Source: Puccinia triticina (taxonomy: Eukaryota > Basidiomycota > Pucciniomycetes > Pucciniales > Pucciniaceae). Taken from it: DNA of 64,000 nucleotides. Under the pieces are notes generated by a model that saw only the letters and a program-made list of their open reading frames with translations, had not been told where the DNA came from and did not search any database. Within the stretch, counting starts at the first letter, position 1. Every line of letters starts with the position of its first letter. Positions 11,798 through 21,893 of this stretch are shown here, piece after piece. The stretch covers positions 3,369,001 through 3,433,000 of the forward strand of contig NC_070563.1 in the NCBI RefSeq assembly GCF_026914185.1, given 5' to 3'. The translations under genes were made by a program, and so were the position numbers.

Positions 11798-13296
11798 TGG
11801 GGCATGCTGAATGCACCCCCAGTTTTTACTTCATGTACACCAACAAAAAGGGGTACACCAACAAAATTGGGGTATTCTTGATTCCACCCCAATCTTCAAG
11901 GGGTACCCACCTGGCCACCCCAAAAAAATTGGGGTGCTTGCATCAAAACTCCGAAAGAGCTTAGATATTGGGGTGCAATCCAATTTACCCCAACAGAGAT
12001 GGTGTACATGAGGGGCGCACCCCAAACACACTTCTGGAGGTGGTCATTGAGGGCAGGTGGACTCCAATCAATGCCCGGCACAGACCAATTGTTGGGGAGT
12101 TGCTACTCCCACCTCCCCGGCACATACCGGGCATTGAGAGGAGGTGAACTCTCCTCAGTCGCTGGTACCTACCAGTCATCAAGGGGAGTAGCAACTCCTC
12201 TCAATGACCTACCCAGACCGGTCATAGAGGGGAGTAGCAACTCCTCTTGATGGCCAACCCAGACCAGTCAGCAAGGGGAGTTGCTACTCCCTTCAAACTT
12301 GTCATCAGGGGAAGTAGCAATTCCCCTTGATGACCAATGCCAACCAATCATTGAGGAGAGTTGATAATCCCCTCAATGACTGGTCTCATCAAGGGGAGTT
12401 GATACTCCCCTCAATGACTGGTCTCATAGAGGGGAGTTGATACTCCCCTCAATGACTGGTCTCATAGAGGGGAGTTGATACTCCCCTCAATGACTGGTCT
12501 CATTGATAGGAGTAGCAACTCCTCTTGATAACCAACCCAGACGGATCATGAAGGGGATTCGCTACTCCCTTCGATGACTGACAGAGACCAGACATCAAGG
12601 GGAGTTTCAACTCCCCTCAATGATCAATTGGTGTTGGTCATTGAGGGGAGTAGCAGTCATTGAGGCGAGTTGCTACTCCCCTCAATGATCAGTCGGTGCT
12701 GGTCATTGAGGGGAGTTGCTACTCCCCTTGATGTGCAGTCTGTCCCAGGAATCAAGGGAGTCCACCTTCTCTTGATACCCGGTTTGTGCCAGTCACCAAG
12801 AGGAAGTGGTACTCCTTTCAATGACCGGTCTGTGCCGGGGATCAATGGGAGTAGCAACTCCCCTTGCTGACCGGTCTGTGCGCCCGGGCATTGAGGGGGG
12901 TTATTCTCCTTGATGACCGGCACACCGGTGGTTGAGGGGAGTGCACAGACCGGTCTGTCCTCTTGGTGGCGGCTGGTGTGACAAGTCGGGCTGGGTGCCG
13001 GATATGTACAGTACATATGGGGTGTGAAGGGGCTCACCCCTCACACAGGGTATCAGATTGGAGTGCAGGGGGTTTGCACCACATTATGATGGGGTGTCAT
13101 GGCCATGTACACCATAGATTTCACTTGTTTTGGGGTACCCTGTGGCTCACCCCAACTTCCATGGGGTATGAGGTGCTGTACCCCATCTTCACAGGGGTGT
13201 GTAGGTGTACACCCCAAGTGGTTTGGGGTACACATCAGCTGTACCCCTTTTTGGTGTCCATGAAGTAAAAACTTGGGGTGCATTTAGCATGCCCCC
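11798..13296. mobile_element. 1.5-kb inverted-repeat (fold-back) element filled with minisatellite
   Basis: The left end (GGGGCATGCTGAATGCACCC, followed by AGTTTTTACTTCATG) matches the reverse complement of the right end (13240-13296), giving terminal inverted repeats of about 50 bp with few mismatches. AACCTT occurs directly outside both ends (11792-11797 and 13297-13302), a possible target duplication. Subterminal sequence is rich in GGGGTAC/GTACCCC words. The centre, 12040-12960, is a palindromic minisatellite. There is no transposase, so the element would be non-autonomous. Confidence 0.7.
12040..12960. repeat. Palindromic minisatellite with GGGGAGTTGATACTCCCC core
   Basis: Tandem units of GAGGGGAGT(T/A)G-(A/C)TACTCCCCTCAATGA type alternate with TGACTGGTCTCAT or GACCGGTCTGTGCC spacers. 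The local period is 38 bp at 12380-12500, where three near-identical units stand in a row, and more variable outside. Each core is self-complementary, so either strand could form a row of short hairpins. Confidence 0.8.
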
Positions 13297-13474
13297 AACC
13301 TTCCATCTATTCTCAATATCACGCCCCAGTTCATAAAGAAGATGAAAATATTGGCAAGACATATAACATTCTGGGAAGCATCCCCAATCAACAGTGTTCA
13401 TGAGTACCGCACAAACTAAAATTACAACAATATTGTGCTAAAATCCTACAAGAAGGAAAAAAATGCAATGCAAA

Positions 13475-13980
13475 AAGGGCAAGGTAGTCCTTGATGGCCA
13501 ACCAGTAACGGCGATTGAGAGAATGATATCACCCTTTTGGTCGCTGGTACTGGCCGGCGATCAAGGGGAGTGATTTGCCCTCGATGCCTGGTGCCATGAG
13601 AGCAGAGCAGAGACTGCTCAATGGCCAGGCTAAACCAGCTATTGAGGGTGATACACTTGGCTCCCCTCAATGGCCTTCCAGTACCAGTGATCAAAAGAAA
13701 CACATCACCCTCTTGGTTGCCGGCACAGACAGGCCATTGGAAGGGCTACCTGATTCCCTTGAAGACCTCTGGCAAGAGAAAAAACTCCTCTCAATGGCCG
13801 GTAATTATGAGCCATTGAGGAGGAATGCTGCACTCTTGGTGACGAATGGTTGCACCAATCATCAAGAGTGTAGCCCTTTGCCCTTGATGGCCGGCATGGA
13901 CCAGCATGGACCGGCCATTGAGGGCAGTGTACACCCTCTCAAATCTGTCCGCGCCGGCCACTTTGTCAGTTAGGGGTGTG
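13475..13980. repeat. Palindromic GGCCGGTACC minisatellite, copy 2
   Basis: Degenerate units of the type CCCTTGATGGCCGGCAC ... GGCCATTGAGGG repeat over about 500 bp. The first 130 bp are an inverted copy of 8820-8960. No gene. Confidence 0.65.
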
Positions 13981-14106
13981 TACATATTTGAGTGTTATTC
14001 AGTGTTATGTACATGTGAAGTGCAAGAAATGTGGGGAGTGGAAGTGGATCAGGCCAAGCTGGAGGATTTGGCGGGGCAGGATGCGGGATGGTCAAGTGGG
14101 CGGGAC

Positions 14107-14886
14107 CTAACTTAACTAAGTCCCTCTCTATGTGGAGGGTGGACGCCGTCCCACAGGGACCCTCCAAAGGAGGGACTTATGCACTATGTCAGCCCTATTG
14201 CCTGAGAGCATCAGGAAAATAGGACCTTTTTTTGATTTGCTCTAGTGCCGCCATTTCTTATTGGCTGACTACAAAGTCGCCCAGCAAAAGGAGGGGCTTA
14301 TCCAGGAGAATCCTTACGTCTCCTTCTTGAACCTATGAAATTGTTTGATGTCTAATTGTTAATTGTGCTGTTTGTTGTTTTCATCCCTCCAAAGATACTC
14401 AAACACCAAATCCAGTATTGGTTGCCACATCTCATGCAAAAAAGATTCCGCATGAAATACAGCAGTTCAAATGATTTAAAAAACATTAGAACCCTAGCAA
14501 CATGATCATAACATGTTATACATACTCATGGGCCACAGTCACTGAAACAGCATAGTATGTTTCAGCATTGAATACAGCTTTAATGCGTGGAAGCGCCTGG
14601 AATTCAAGTGCCATGCCCAATGGCAAGAGGAAATAAAAATTTTACACAGCAGGATAGTGAAGGAAGCTGATGGGATGGAAACAAAAAAAAAATAGTAGGT
14701 ACATGGGGACTGCTTGTGTGGTCCCAGAAATGAAAACTAGAAGGAAAAGCGTCCAGAGACGAGTGCGTGAGGTTGATTATGAAAAAGTGCCCACCAAAAG
14801 CTGAAATGCTCTCAGGCCACGGAGTCGACTTAGCACTTCGTCGGAGGTCGCTGCGCTCCCCCGAGGAAGGAAATTAGCTAAGTTAG
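14107..14886. mobile_element. Mutator-like MITE, copy 1 (upstream of a secreted-protein gene)
   Basis: The left end CTAACTTAACTAAGTCCCTC and the reverse complement of the right end CTAACTTAGCTAA share the terminal words of the family seen at 20284, 29029 and 30149; both arms also share an inner GCCTGAGAGCAT block. The 780-bp interior has no coding capacity. Unlike the other copies, no matching 9-bp target duplication is found (GGGCGGGAC on the left, CTACGAACA on the right), so it may be older or recombined. Its right end lies 185 bp before the start codon of the gene at 15072. Confidence 0.6.
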
Positions 14887-15071
14887 CTACGAACATCATT
14901 CAAACCTCGCTCTAGTTTCAGGCTAATATAAAACAAGAAGTTGCACTCGTAATCTGCTTGGGTGCTCTCGGGTCCGGACCGGTACATGCATGAGGGACCC
15001 AAGATCCCAAGCTGCTGCGTTCGCTGATATCAAAAAACAGCCCGCCTGACCACAAGCCGTAGCACCCAACC
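14887..15071 (+). promoter_or_regulatory. Short upstream region of the secreted-protein gene
   Basis: Only 185 bp separate the MITE end from the start codon. A TAATATAAAAC word near 14922-14932 could act as a TATA element. Promoter function is inference from position. Confidence 0.35.
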
Positions 15072-16423
15072 ATGTTGCTTCCTGCTTATTTACTTATACT
15101 GGCCTTGATTAGCCAGCTCATAACCAACATCAACGCCTCCCTCGACAGACCCGCATCAAAAATTTGGCTTTGTGAAAGTCGTTTATTGAAAGATCAGGAG
15201 AAAGAGCCGGCACAGGGATTACGATTTCCTGGCAGCACTGCCGGGTTCTGGAGCTCTTTCGACTCCTATGGCTCACCCACAGGTATGTCCATACCGATTT
15301 AGACTTTTGAAAGAATCCTCCTACCCACCACTTACTTGATCACCTTTATCTCTTGACCCTAAAACTTCACCTTGTCTCATGAAGAAGCAATTTCCACATT
15401 CACAGGACAATTCTCCAGCACTAAAGCATACAAGAAAGAGTACCTCTCTCACCACATTAAACTTTTGAAATCGGTGTTAAACTATCTTCTGCGGCACGAA
15501 TCCATGTCTCTGGCACATCTGGAGGAATGGTGCCTAGCACTCGAAAATACAATTATTCGACCCCATCAGACATACGGAATGCTTTCTGATTCAATTGTCT
15601 ATGCTTTTTACACTCTGCTGCTGAAGCACCACGATGATGCCCAATTCACGGAGAACATGAATTTTCGACTGACCGACCTTTTGTCAATCGCAGCCGCGTT
15701 CCCAAATTCAGGGATCCAATGGGCGCAAGGTCTGTTTTTACAAACAAATTTATTTTTATTTCTGGATGACATTGACTCACTAAAATCTTATCTGGCACAT
15801 AAATATTTCAGAGCTCCATTGCCCCGACGAAGGTCTCAGTAAAAATTTCCGTTAGTCATCCAAACTGCACATCAGAAAACAAAGTAGGACTTGTAATTCT
15901 GATCATCTTTTATATTCCGCAACAAACTGGCCGTTTTCGTGCAGGTATGTGGGATACTCTCCAGTGGCAGTTAATCGGGGAACCTGAACCAAGGTTGCAA
16001 CCTCTAGTGGACGCAAAGAATAACAATGACTATACATATATTCTCGAAAATCTCGACAAAATCATTGGTGAAATCTTCTCGAGTCAGCCAGCGAAAGACC
16101 TATCTGCTCAGACCAGAGTAGCCTCGATAGCTGTACTTTCTCATTTGCTGAAGACAAATGACGAGCCTACCAAAGCCAAAGCGAATGAACTGATGAATTC
16201 ACTCGTATCGAACTCAAAAGGCGCCTACTTGTTATTCAATCATGAACGAACTCTACTTTCAGTCTCGTTAGCTAACTTCGAACCAATGCGTTTCACATCT
16301 TCAGCGAAGATCAAAAGAAAAACGAGAAATGATTATCGAATGTGGAAACTGGCGGGGGAAGGGCGCATTGCAATGAGACGTATAGACTATTTATGGAGGT
16401 GGGGCGTTCTCCCGCAACCGTAG
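15072..16423 (+). CDS. Putative secreted protein, four exons, unknown family
   Basis: Exons 15072-15282, 15406-15729, 15812-15832 (a 21-bp micro-exon) and 15945-16423 join in phase to 344 codons. Donors are GTATGT, GTCTGT and GTCTCA; acceptors CACAG, TTCAG and TGCAG. The first acceptor is uncertain, since AAG at 15384 or 15387 would also keep phase. The N-terminus MLLPAYLLILALISQLITNI is a clear hydrophobic signal peptide, probably cleaved near NAS. The mature part is mainly helical and leucine-rich (HLEEWCLALEN, FRLTDLLSIAAAF, TRVASIAVLSHLLK) with few cysteines. It is not recognised. In a plant-pathogenic rust it would be listed as a candidate secreted effector, but nothing in the sequence proves that. 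The C-terminus is unsettled because coding-like sequence continues downstream in another frame. Confidence 0.7.
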
Positions 16424-17110
16424 CCGTGCCGTTGACTCTTGGGACACCGGATCCAAGTTCAACCAACCCTCGCCGTTCCAACTGGCTTCGGCTCTTCAGT
16501 TTCACGACCTTCACCCTCCGAACGGGTTCGAGCTCTTCCCTCTCAAAATCCTCGCCCTCGTACTAGGCTTGGGTATCCTACCAACACAGTCACCACTTCC
16601 GCCGCTGCCATCCAGGACAACAATGGCGCCGTATAATCCTTCACTAGGGTTTAAGGCGGCTCCGCCACGGCCACCCTGTGCTCCATATTCAAATATAATT
16701 GCCCGATTTTCCATCATACGGTGGTGGCTAAGGCTATTGATTACACACCGGACCAGTGACAGGGGAGAAGGCGCAAATCTTATTTTCTAAGTCGGCAATA
16801 CATAAGCGACCAACAATGTTGGGTCGAATTCACAAAACGGCTGGGCAGATTGCACCACGCTCCCAAGCGCGACTCGCGCACGCAGTCTTCCCCGATTTGG
16901 CTAAATATGCCGGGATATTGGATTGCATGAAGGTTACTGTAATTGGGTACTTAAGTCCCGACATTTTGGCCAGGCAGGGGCCGATCCGTTGTATCCCAAA
17001 AATAGAAAGCGTCAGGCAGCGGATATCTCTCATTGCCTTTTCCTCCTAGACGCAGATGGACGCAGAATCCCGAGAATTATTCGACAGGAGCGCTGTGCAT
17101 TTTTAGGTAA
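16424..17110 (+). other. Coding-like continuation downstream of the secreted-protein gene
   Basis: From 16386 to 16790 one frame is open and has protein character at its start (AVDSWDTGSKFNQPSPFQLA, then HDLHPPNGFELFPLKILAL). Further segments at 16840-17048 (HAVFPDLAKYAGIL) and 17050-17105 look similar. They lie in a different frame from the preceding exon. Either another intron joins them to the gene at 15072, or the gene has suffered a frameshift. I found no intron that fits well; the shortest candidate is 44 bp (GTATAG...CGTAG). Confidence 0.3.
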
Positions 17111-17394
17111 GCAGCCGGTTAGCGCAATCGTACACCGTTGGGATTCGCCGGACCTGTCAAACCACGTTGGTTAGTTATTTTTGTTCCTTCTTATCGCAGG
17201 CTATGAGCCCAAAAATATCCCAGCCCTGGCGAAGAGAGTGGTGGCAGTGTTATAATTAATTCTGCTCTTATGCAGCCTGTCACCCAAAGACAACTGAGCT
17301 TGACCCTGGCAACATGACAAGCAATGTAAACACATGTAAGACTTGATCCCAGGATATATGTCAAATGCACAAACTTTGGTAACCGTACAGTGAA

Positions 17395-17640
17395 TTGAGC
17401 ACCAGATGCAACAGCGCACTTAGCTTACACAGCGGCCCCGGGCAATCGGATGTCGCATGCAGCCCGCAGCAACACCCGAGCCAAGGGGACCCCCTTTAAA
17501 TTGAGCACCAGATGCAACAGCGCACTTACCTTACACAGCAGGCAATCAGATGTCGCACGCAGCCCGCAGCAACACCCGAGCCAAGGGGACCCCCTTTAAT
17601 TGGGTGTTGCTGCGGGCTGCGTGAGACATCCAATTGCCCG
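17395..17640. repeat. Tandem duplication of about 104 bp plus a partial inverted copy
   Basis: ATTGAGCACCAGATGCAACA begins a unit at about 17497 that repeats the unit starting at about 17393, both ending GAGCCAAGGGGACCCCCTTT. The next bases, 17600-17640, are the reverse complement of the centre of the unit (GGGTGTTGCTGCGGGCTGCG). The arrangement is direct, direct, inverted. Confidence 0.75.
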
Positions 17641-17715
17641 CTGTGTTAGTTGGTAAAAAGCATCACTCATGAAGTTTGAGGAAATGGGTTCAAATCCCAT
17701 AGTGCACAACTTACA
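17640..17715 (+). repeat. tRNA-like sequence, probably a SINE head
   Basis: TTAGTTGGTAAAAAGCATC resembles a tRNA D-arm/A box, and ATGGGTTCAAATCCCAT is a perfect five-pair T-arm with the B-box consensus GGTTCAAATCC. The acceptor stem does not pair, so this is not a functional tRNA gene. The right half (GGGTTCAAATCCCATAGTGC and following) recurs inverted at 18612-18665, and the left half recurs inverted at 18852-18905. Confidence 0.5.
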
Positions 17716-18611
17716 TTTTGGTTTCTGACAGGCAGCCTTTGCAAAAAGCCAAGGATGGGTGAATCAGGCGCGGATGAATATCCTATCTGCTGAAATTTCT
17801 ACAGTTGGGCAGGGGATAGGGGGCGCCTTGGTCTTCGCATTTTATGGCAAGTAGACGTCAAGAGAGCCTGGGTAAAGATATTTTGAGAAGTGCCCAAAGG
17901 AAGATGATTTAGAGGACACAAAGGATATGGAAAATTCAATGCAAAGGAGTTGTTAGAGATTTTTTGGAAACACGGACAATACAAATGGAAAAGGAAAGGT
18001 TTTACTGTAGGTGTGTTGCAGTGGGGTTTGCGGCAAAAGTATAAAAGGAGGAGTGCTGTAGATGGTGGAAGGCATTGCTTGGCTCTTGCTTGGTGCCAAT
18101 TGCTCAAAGAGCCAAGCAATCCAGGGCAGTATGTACCTGTAGTTTGATTAAATGGGACTGGGGGGCCAAAATGCTGCCAAGAAAATTTTTAGCAAGCACC
18201 CTTTGGTCCGCTTAATGTTAAATCACTACAGTCAAACCTGTGAAACCGCATACCCGTATAAGGGCATAACCTCCCAAACCACATACTGATTTGGCTCCAC
18301 CAAAATTTAATTTTGGCCTGTAGCTAACCCTTGTAACCACATAACCTGCCAAACCACATAGCAAATTCTGTCCATCAAGGGGTATGCGGTTTCAAGGGTT
18401 TGACTGTAATTGTTTTATAGTCTTTTCTTTTGTTTGGGGCTTTACTCACTTTAGTGGCTGTTTTTTTTTTTTTTTGTATCTATGGATAACTTCAATACCC
18501 ACTGGTGTTGTTCCTCTTTCCCTTCTTGTCCTAGGCGCCTCAGGATTTGCCTCTTGAGTCTGCACAGTTCTCTTGCTTCTTTTTAGTCATAATGGCAGGG
18601 TATAAATTCTT

Positions 18612-18905
18612 GTTGTGTCAGAAACCAAAGTGTAAGTTGTGCACTATGGGATTTGAACCAATTGTTGATGTGGAACAGGCTGCAAGGGGACTGAAAGTCA
18701 CAGACGCTGGGTCTTGTGACAGTGACTGGACAGAAAGTCAACAGTGGTTCTGATTCTGTGAGGAGCGCGCCTTGGATCTGAGGCACCATATACTAAATAC
18801 AATGTGCAGTTTGGATAGAAGCATACATTAAGTATAAGGGTCTCAACACCCATGTCATCAAACTTCATGAATGATGCTTTCTCACAACCAACACAGCCTG
18901 TAAGC
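18612..18905 (-). repeat. Inverted relatives of the tRNA-like repeat
   Basis: The minus strand of 18612-18665 reads GGTTCAAATCCCATAGTGCA followed by the same flank as at 17700. The minus strand of 18852-18905 reads like the D-arm half (TGTTGGTTGTGAGAAAGCAT). The two halves are separated by about 190 bp, so these are two partial copies or one copy with an insert. Confidence 0.5.
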
Positions 18906-20283
18906 AGATGAAAAAAAAATCAAATTTTGTTGCACTGAGGTTACAAAAAGTGAATCTCAAACTCATTCCCCAGCCCTGTTGTCACCTGGCTGGATTTTTG
19001 TCAGCTGCCAACCTCAGGCTGGATTTTCTTCACCTGCCATCCTTGCAGGTACAAGAGAAAAGCACAACACCTTGATGCCCAGTGCTCACTGTAGCACTGG
19101 CCATTGAGAGGACATACACCCTTGACAGCCTTGCCATCAAGACAAACACGCTACACACTTCCAGGGGGGTTGTATTGGTGACAACCCCCTGCAATAAGGT
19201 TGAATGGGGGTGTACAATGTAAGATTGTTCTCCCATACCAATGTTATCTCTGCAGGGCCTACCAATACAGTTTGTTGAAATTTGTGCTGAGATAGCTGCA
19301 GTCAAATACCTCTACAAATATATCTACAAGGGACATGATAAATTATTATTGGATGTTGGGGAAAATATTGATGAGGTCAATTGATTCAGAGATTCCCGCT
19401 GGGCTGCAGCTTTTCAGCCTACGTGATGCCAAGGATAATAATCCTTCTAGCTACACGAGCTGCAAAGTTGAGTTTTAAGAACTTTAGGGATGATATCCAA
19501 TGAGTATTCCAAGATTTGGAGAGTTTTTGTGGCGTAAAAAATAGAGAAAATAAAATTAGGGGGTTAATAAACGTACCCGGTTTTTCCGCGTCTGTATCCA
19601 GTTTTTGCGTACCCCCTTTTCCGTGTACGTACCCGGTTTTTTTCTAAAATTTTTGAGAGAAAAAAATAGGTACGTGGTGTGCTTAGTAGAAAAATGACTG
19701 CTACATGTATAACTTTTTGGTTACAAATTTAAAGAGTCTAAAAATTTCAGAAATGATTCTATGGTGTATATTCTGTGCGCCATTAAATTTAGAGCAATGG
19801 GGTAAGAGATATGGGGGGGCCGGGCAGCCTTGATAGGAACAATCTGGATAATTGAATATTTATTTTTTTGATAAATTCCCGAGAAGTCTAAGGACTGCAG
19901 GGCTTATATAATGATGCATATTCTCTGCACTCCAAAAATTTTGGCAATATTGGTACCTCAGAACATCAGATATAAGGGGTGCGCAGTAAAGTCTTGCAGG
20001 TGCTCCCAGGCTTCCATCTATCCTCCAGATGAGTGCAGCAAGCAGCTTTGCTCGACCCCATGCCAACAATGGAACACGTCTCTAGGTCTATCTTGGATCA
20101 ACAACGGATCATGCGAGGAAGAGGGGCCACTGGGAGCAGAACTTCTGCAGTCCTTCGAGCACGTCCCAGCTGCTCCCAGGCCGACAAGGACGAGGTGGCG
20201 ATGGGGTGTATTATGGGAAAGGATTCCAAGCACTGTAGAGAAAATGCCAATCAAATGAGACTCCCACCCAGATGGCGTCTGCA
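18906..20283. other. No recognisable gene
   Basis: Intergenic sequence. GTACCCGGTTTTT repeats three times between 19575 and 19640. A dinucleotide-poor, T-rich tract with no protein-like open frame follows. Confidence 0.4.
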
Positions 20284-20945
20284 CTAGCCTAACTAAGCCT
20301 CTTGAACAGAGGGGGGGGGGGGACCCCACATCTCGAAGGGACTCTCTGTAGGAGAGGCTTATGACTTATGTCATACTTTTTGCCTGAGAGTTTGGGGCTT
20401 TTGTGGCTTTTTATGCCCTTTTTCCCTTTTGTCCTCCACACAGCAAAAACTGACAAGCCTCTGCTGAAGCCCTGAAGGGTCAATATAGCTGACCATCTTG
20501 GCTTCATGTCCATGTCCTCACAATGAGGATTGGATGCATGAGCTGGATTGGCTGAGGCATATTGACCAGAGCTCGGAGAGCTTGGATCCTGTGGGAGCAT
20601 ACTGTTTTCCAAGGTCAGTTCAATCCACACATACTATACAGCCCAGAATACCCCAAAACCCATAAGTTTGGAGGGTCATGGGAGGAGAACGCTTGGACTT
20701 CCAGAGACGTGTGTGGCGGCAAAAGATAGGGAAGAGTGAGACAAGTTTCATGATCCAAAGGGCATGCCTGGGGCCCGTTGGGAACAGGGTCAAAATCTGA
20801 ATGGCGCAAAACACCCACCAAAAGGCCTCAAACCCTCAGGCCAAAAAGTGGACATTAGTCCCAAGTCCCTCCTTCGGAGGTCGCGCTTCGCGCCAGCCCA
20901 GGCTGTGCCAGGGCCCTCCGAAGTGGGGGACTTGTGTTAAGTTAG
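20284..20945. mobile_element. Mutator-like MITE, copy 2, with perfect 9-bp target duplication
   Basis: GCGTCTGCA stands on both sides (20275-20283 and 20946-20954). The left arm begins CTAGCCTAACTAAGCC and the right arm ends GTGTTAAGTTAG; both arms contain the inner CCTC...GAGGGACT hairpin and the GCCTGAG block. It is 662 bp long and has no transposase. A 12-base G run lies at about 20308-20321. It is located 3' of the patatin-like gene. Confidence 0.85.
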
Positions 20946-20954
20946 GCGTCTGCA

Positions 20955-21893
20955 TTAGCTGGATGGGAAGAGGACGCGGCGGCCGGTCCGATCGGTGCCG
21001 GCGCGGGCAAGCGGAGGTCCGGATGGCTGCTGCCAGCGGACGTGATTGGGAAGAGACTGGCAGCCAGGGGAGGAGGCGTTCGCGGGAAAATCACAGGCCA
21101 GATGCACCAGGGGCTGGCAACCGCAGGACCTTGGACCCGAACCTTAGGAATGCAGAGCCGGCCGGAGGGACGTGGCAGGGTCCCTGGCTCTCTGGGTGCA
21201 GGGCCCACCGGAGGAAGGGACGGTCTTGCTCGCCGTGTGGTTGCCGCACACGGCGCCGGAAGCGGGCCGCGGCGGGGTCTCTGGAGGCTCGACGCGCTGC
21301 GCGAGGGGCATCTGCCCTCAGAACGGAGGCTGGTCCAGCGGGGGAGGTCTGACCGCGCAGCCATTGCCGACCGACGGGCGACAAGCCTCCGCGTGAAAAG
21401 CTACGGCCGGCTGGGCGACGCGGTCCTCGGCGTCGGAACGGGTATATCTCCCCAATCAAACACTCTACTCCCGCGCCCCGGCCTCGTCTTTTTTTTTTTT
21501 GGCCAGAGCCCGACCCAAGCAGCGCGCTACAGCCGGGCCGACGCGCGCGGAAGATGACTGTCTGGGTTGAGTCTATGAAGAGAAATACATCGAGGAAGGG
21601 CTGGGTGGATGGACAGCTGGACAGCCATAAAACAAAACAAGACGCGAAAGCCGCCCAGCCAGAAAAACATAAGGCCAGGAACGACGCAGAACCGACAAAC
21701 ACACACACACATATATAGAGAGGGAGGGAGAAAGAGAAGGGTGGCGAGGATCTCGCGGTGCAGAAGATCGGGTCAAGATGAGCGAGACGAGATCGGCAAG
21801 GAAAACCGGCTGAAATGAGTACATGGGCGCGTGCAAAAGGGACGAAGATTGGAGAGAGAGAGAGAAGGGCAAAGATGATGGTGAGCGGCGAGA
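20955..21893. other. GC-rich 3' flank of the patatin-like gene
   Basis: Very GC-rich sequence with long open frames on both strands that are explained by base composition. There is a T11 tract at about 21490, and CA, TA and GA microsatellites at 21700-21740. No protein motif is recognised on either strand. Confidence 0.4.

Noticed and set aside
17640..17715. Functional tRNA gene
   Set aside because: Good T-arm and B box, but the acceptor stem does not pair and no proper anticodon arm is formed; classed as SINE-like.
20801..21557. Plus- and minus-strand frames of 140-183 codons
   Set aside because: Explained by high GC content; they overlap on both strands and have no motif.
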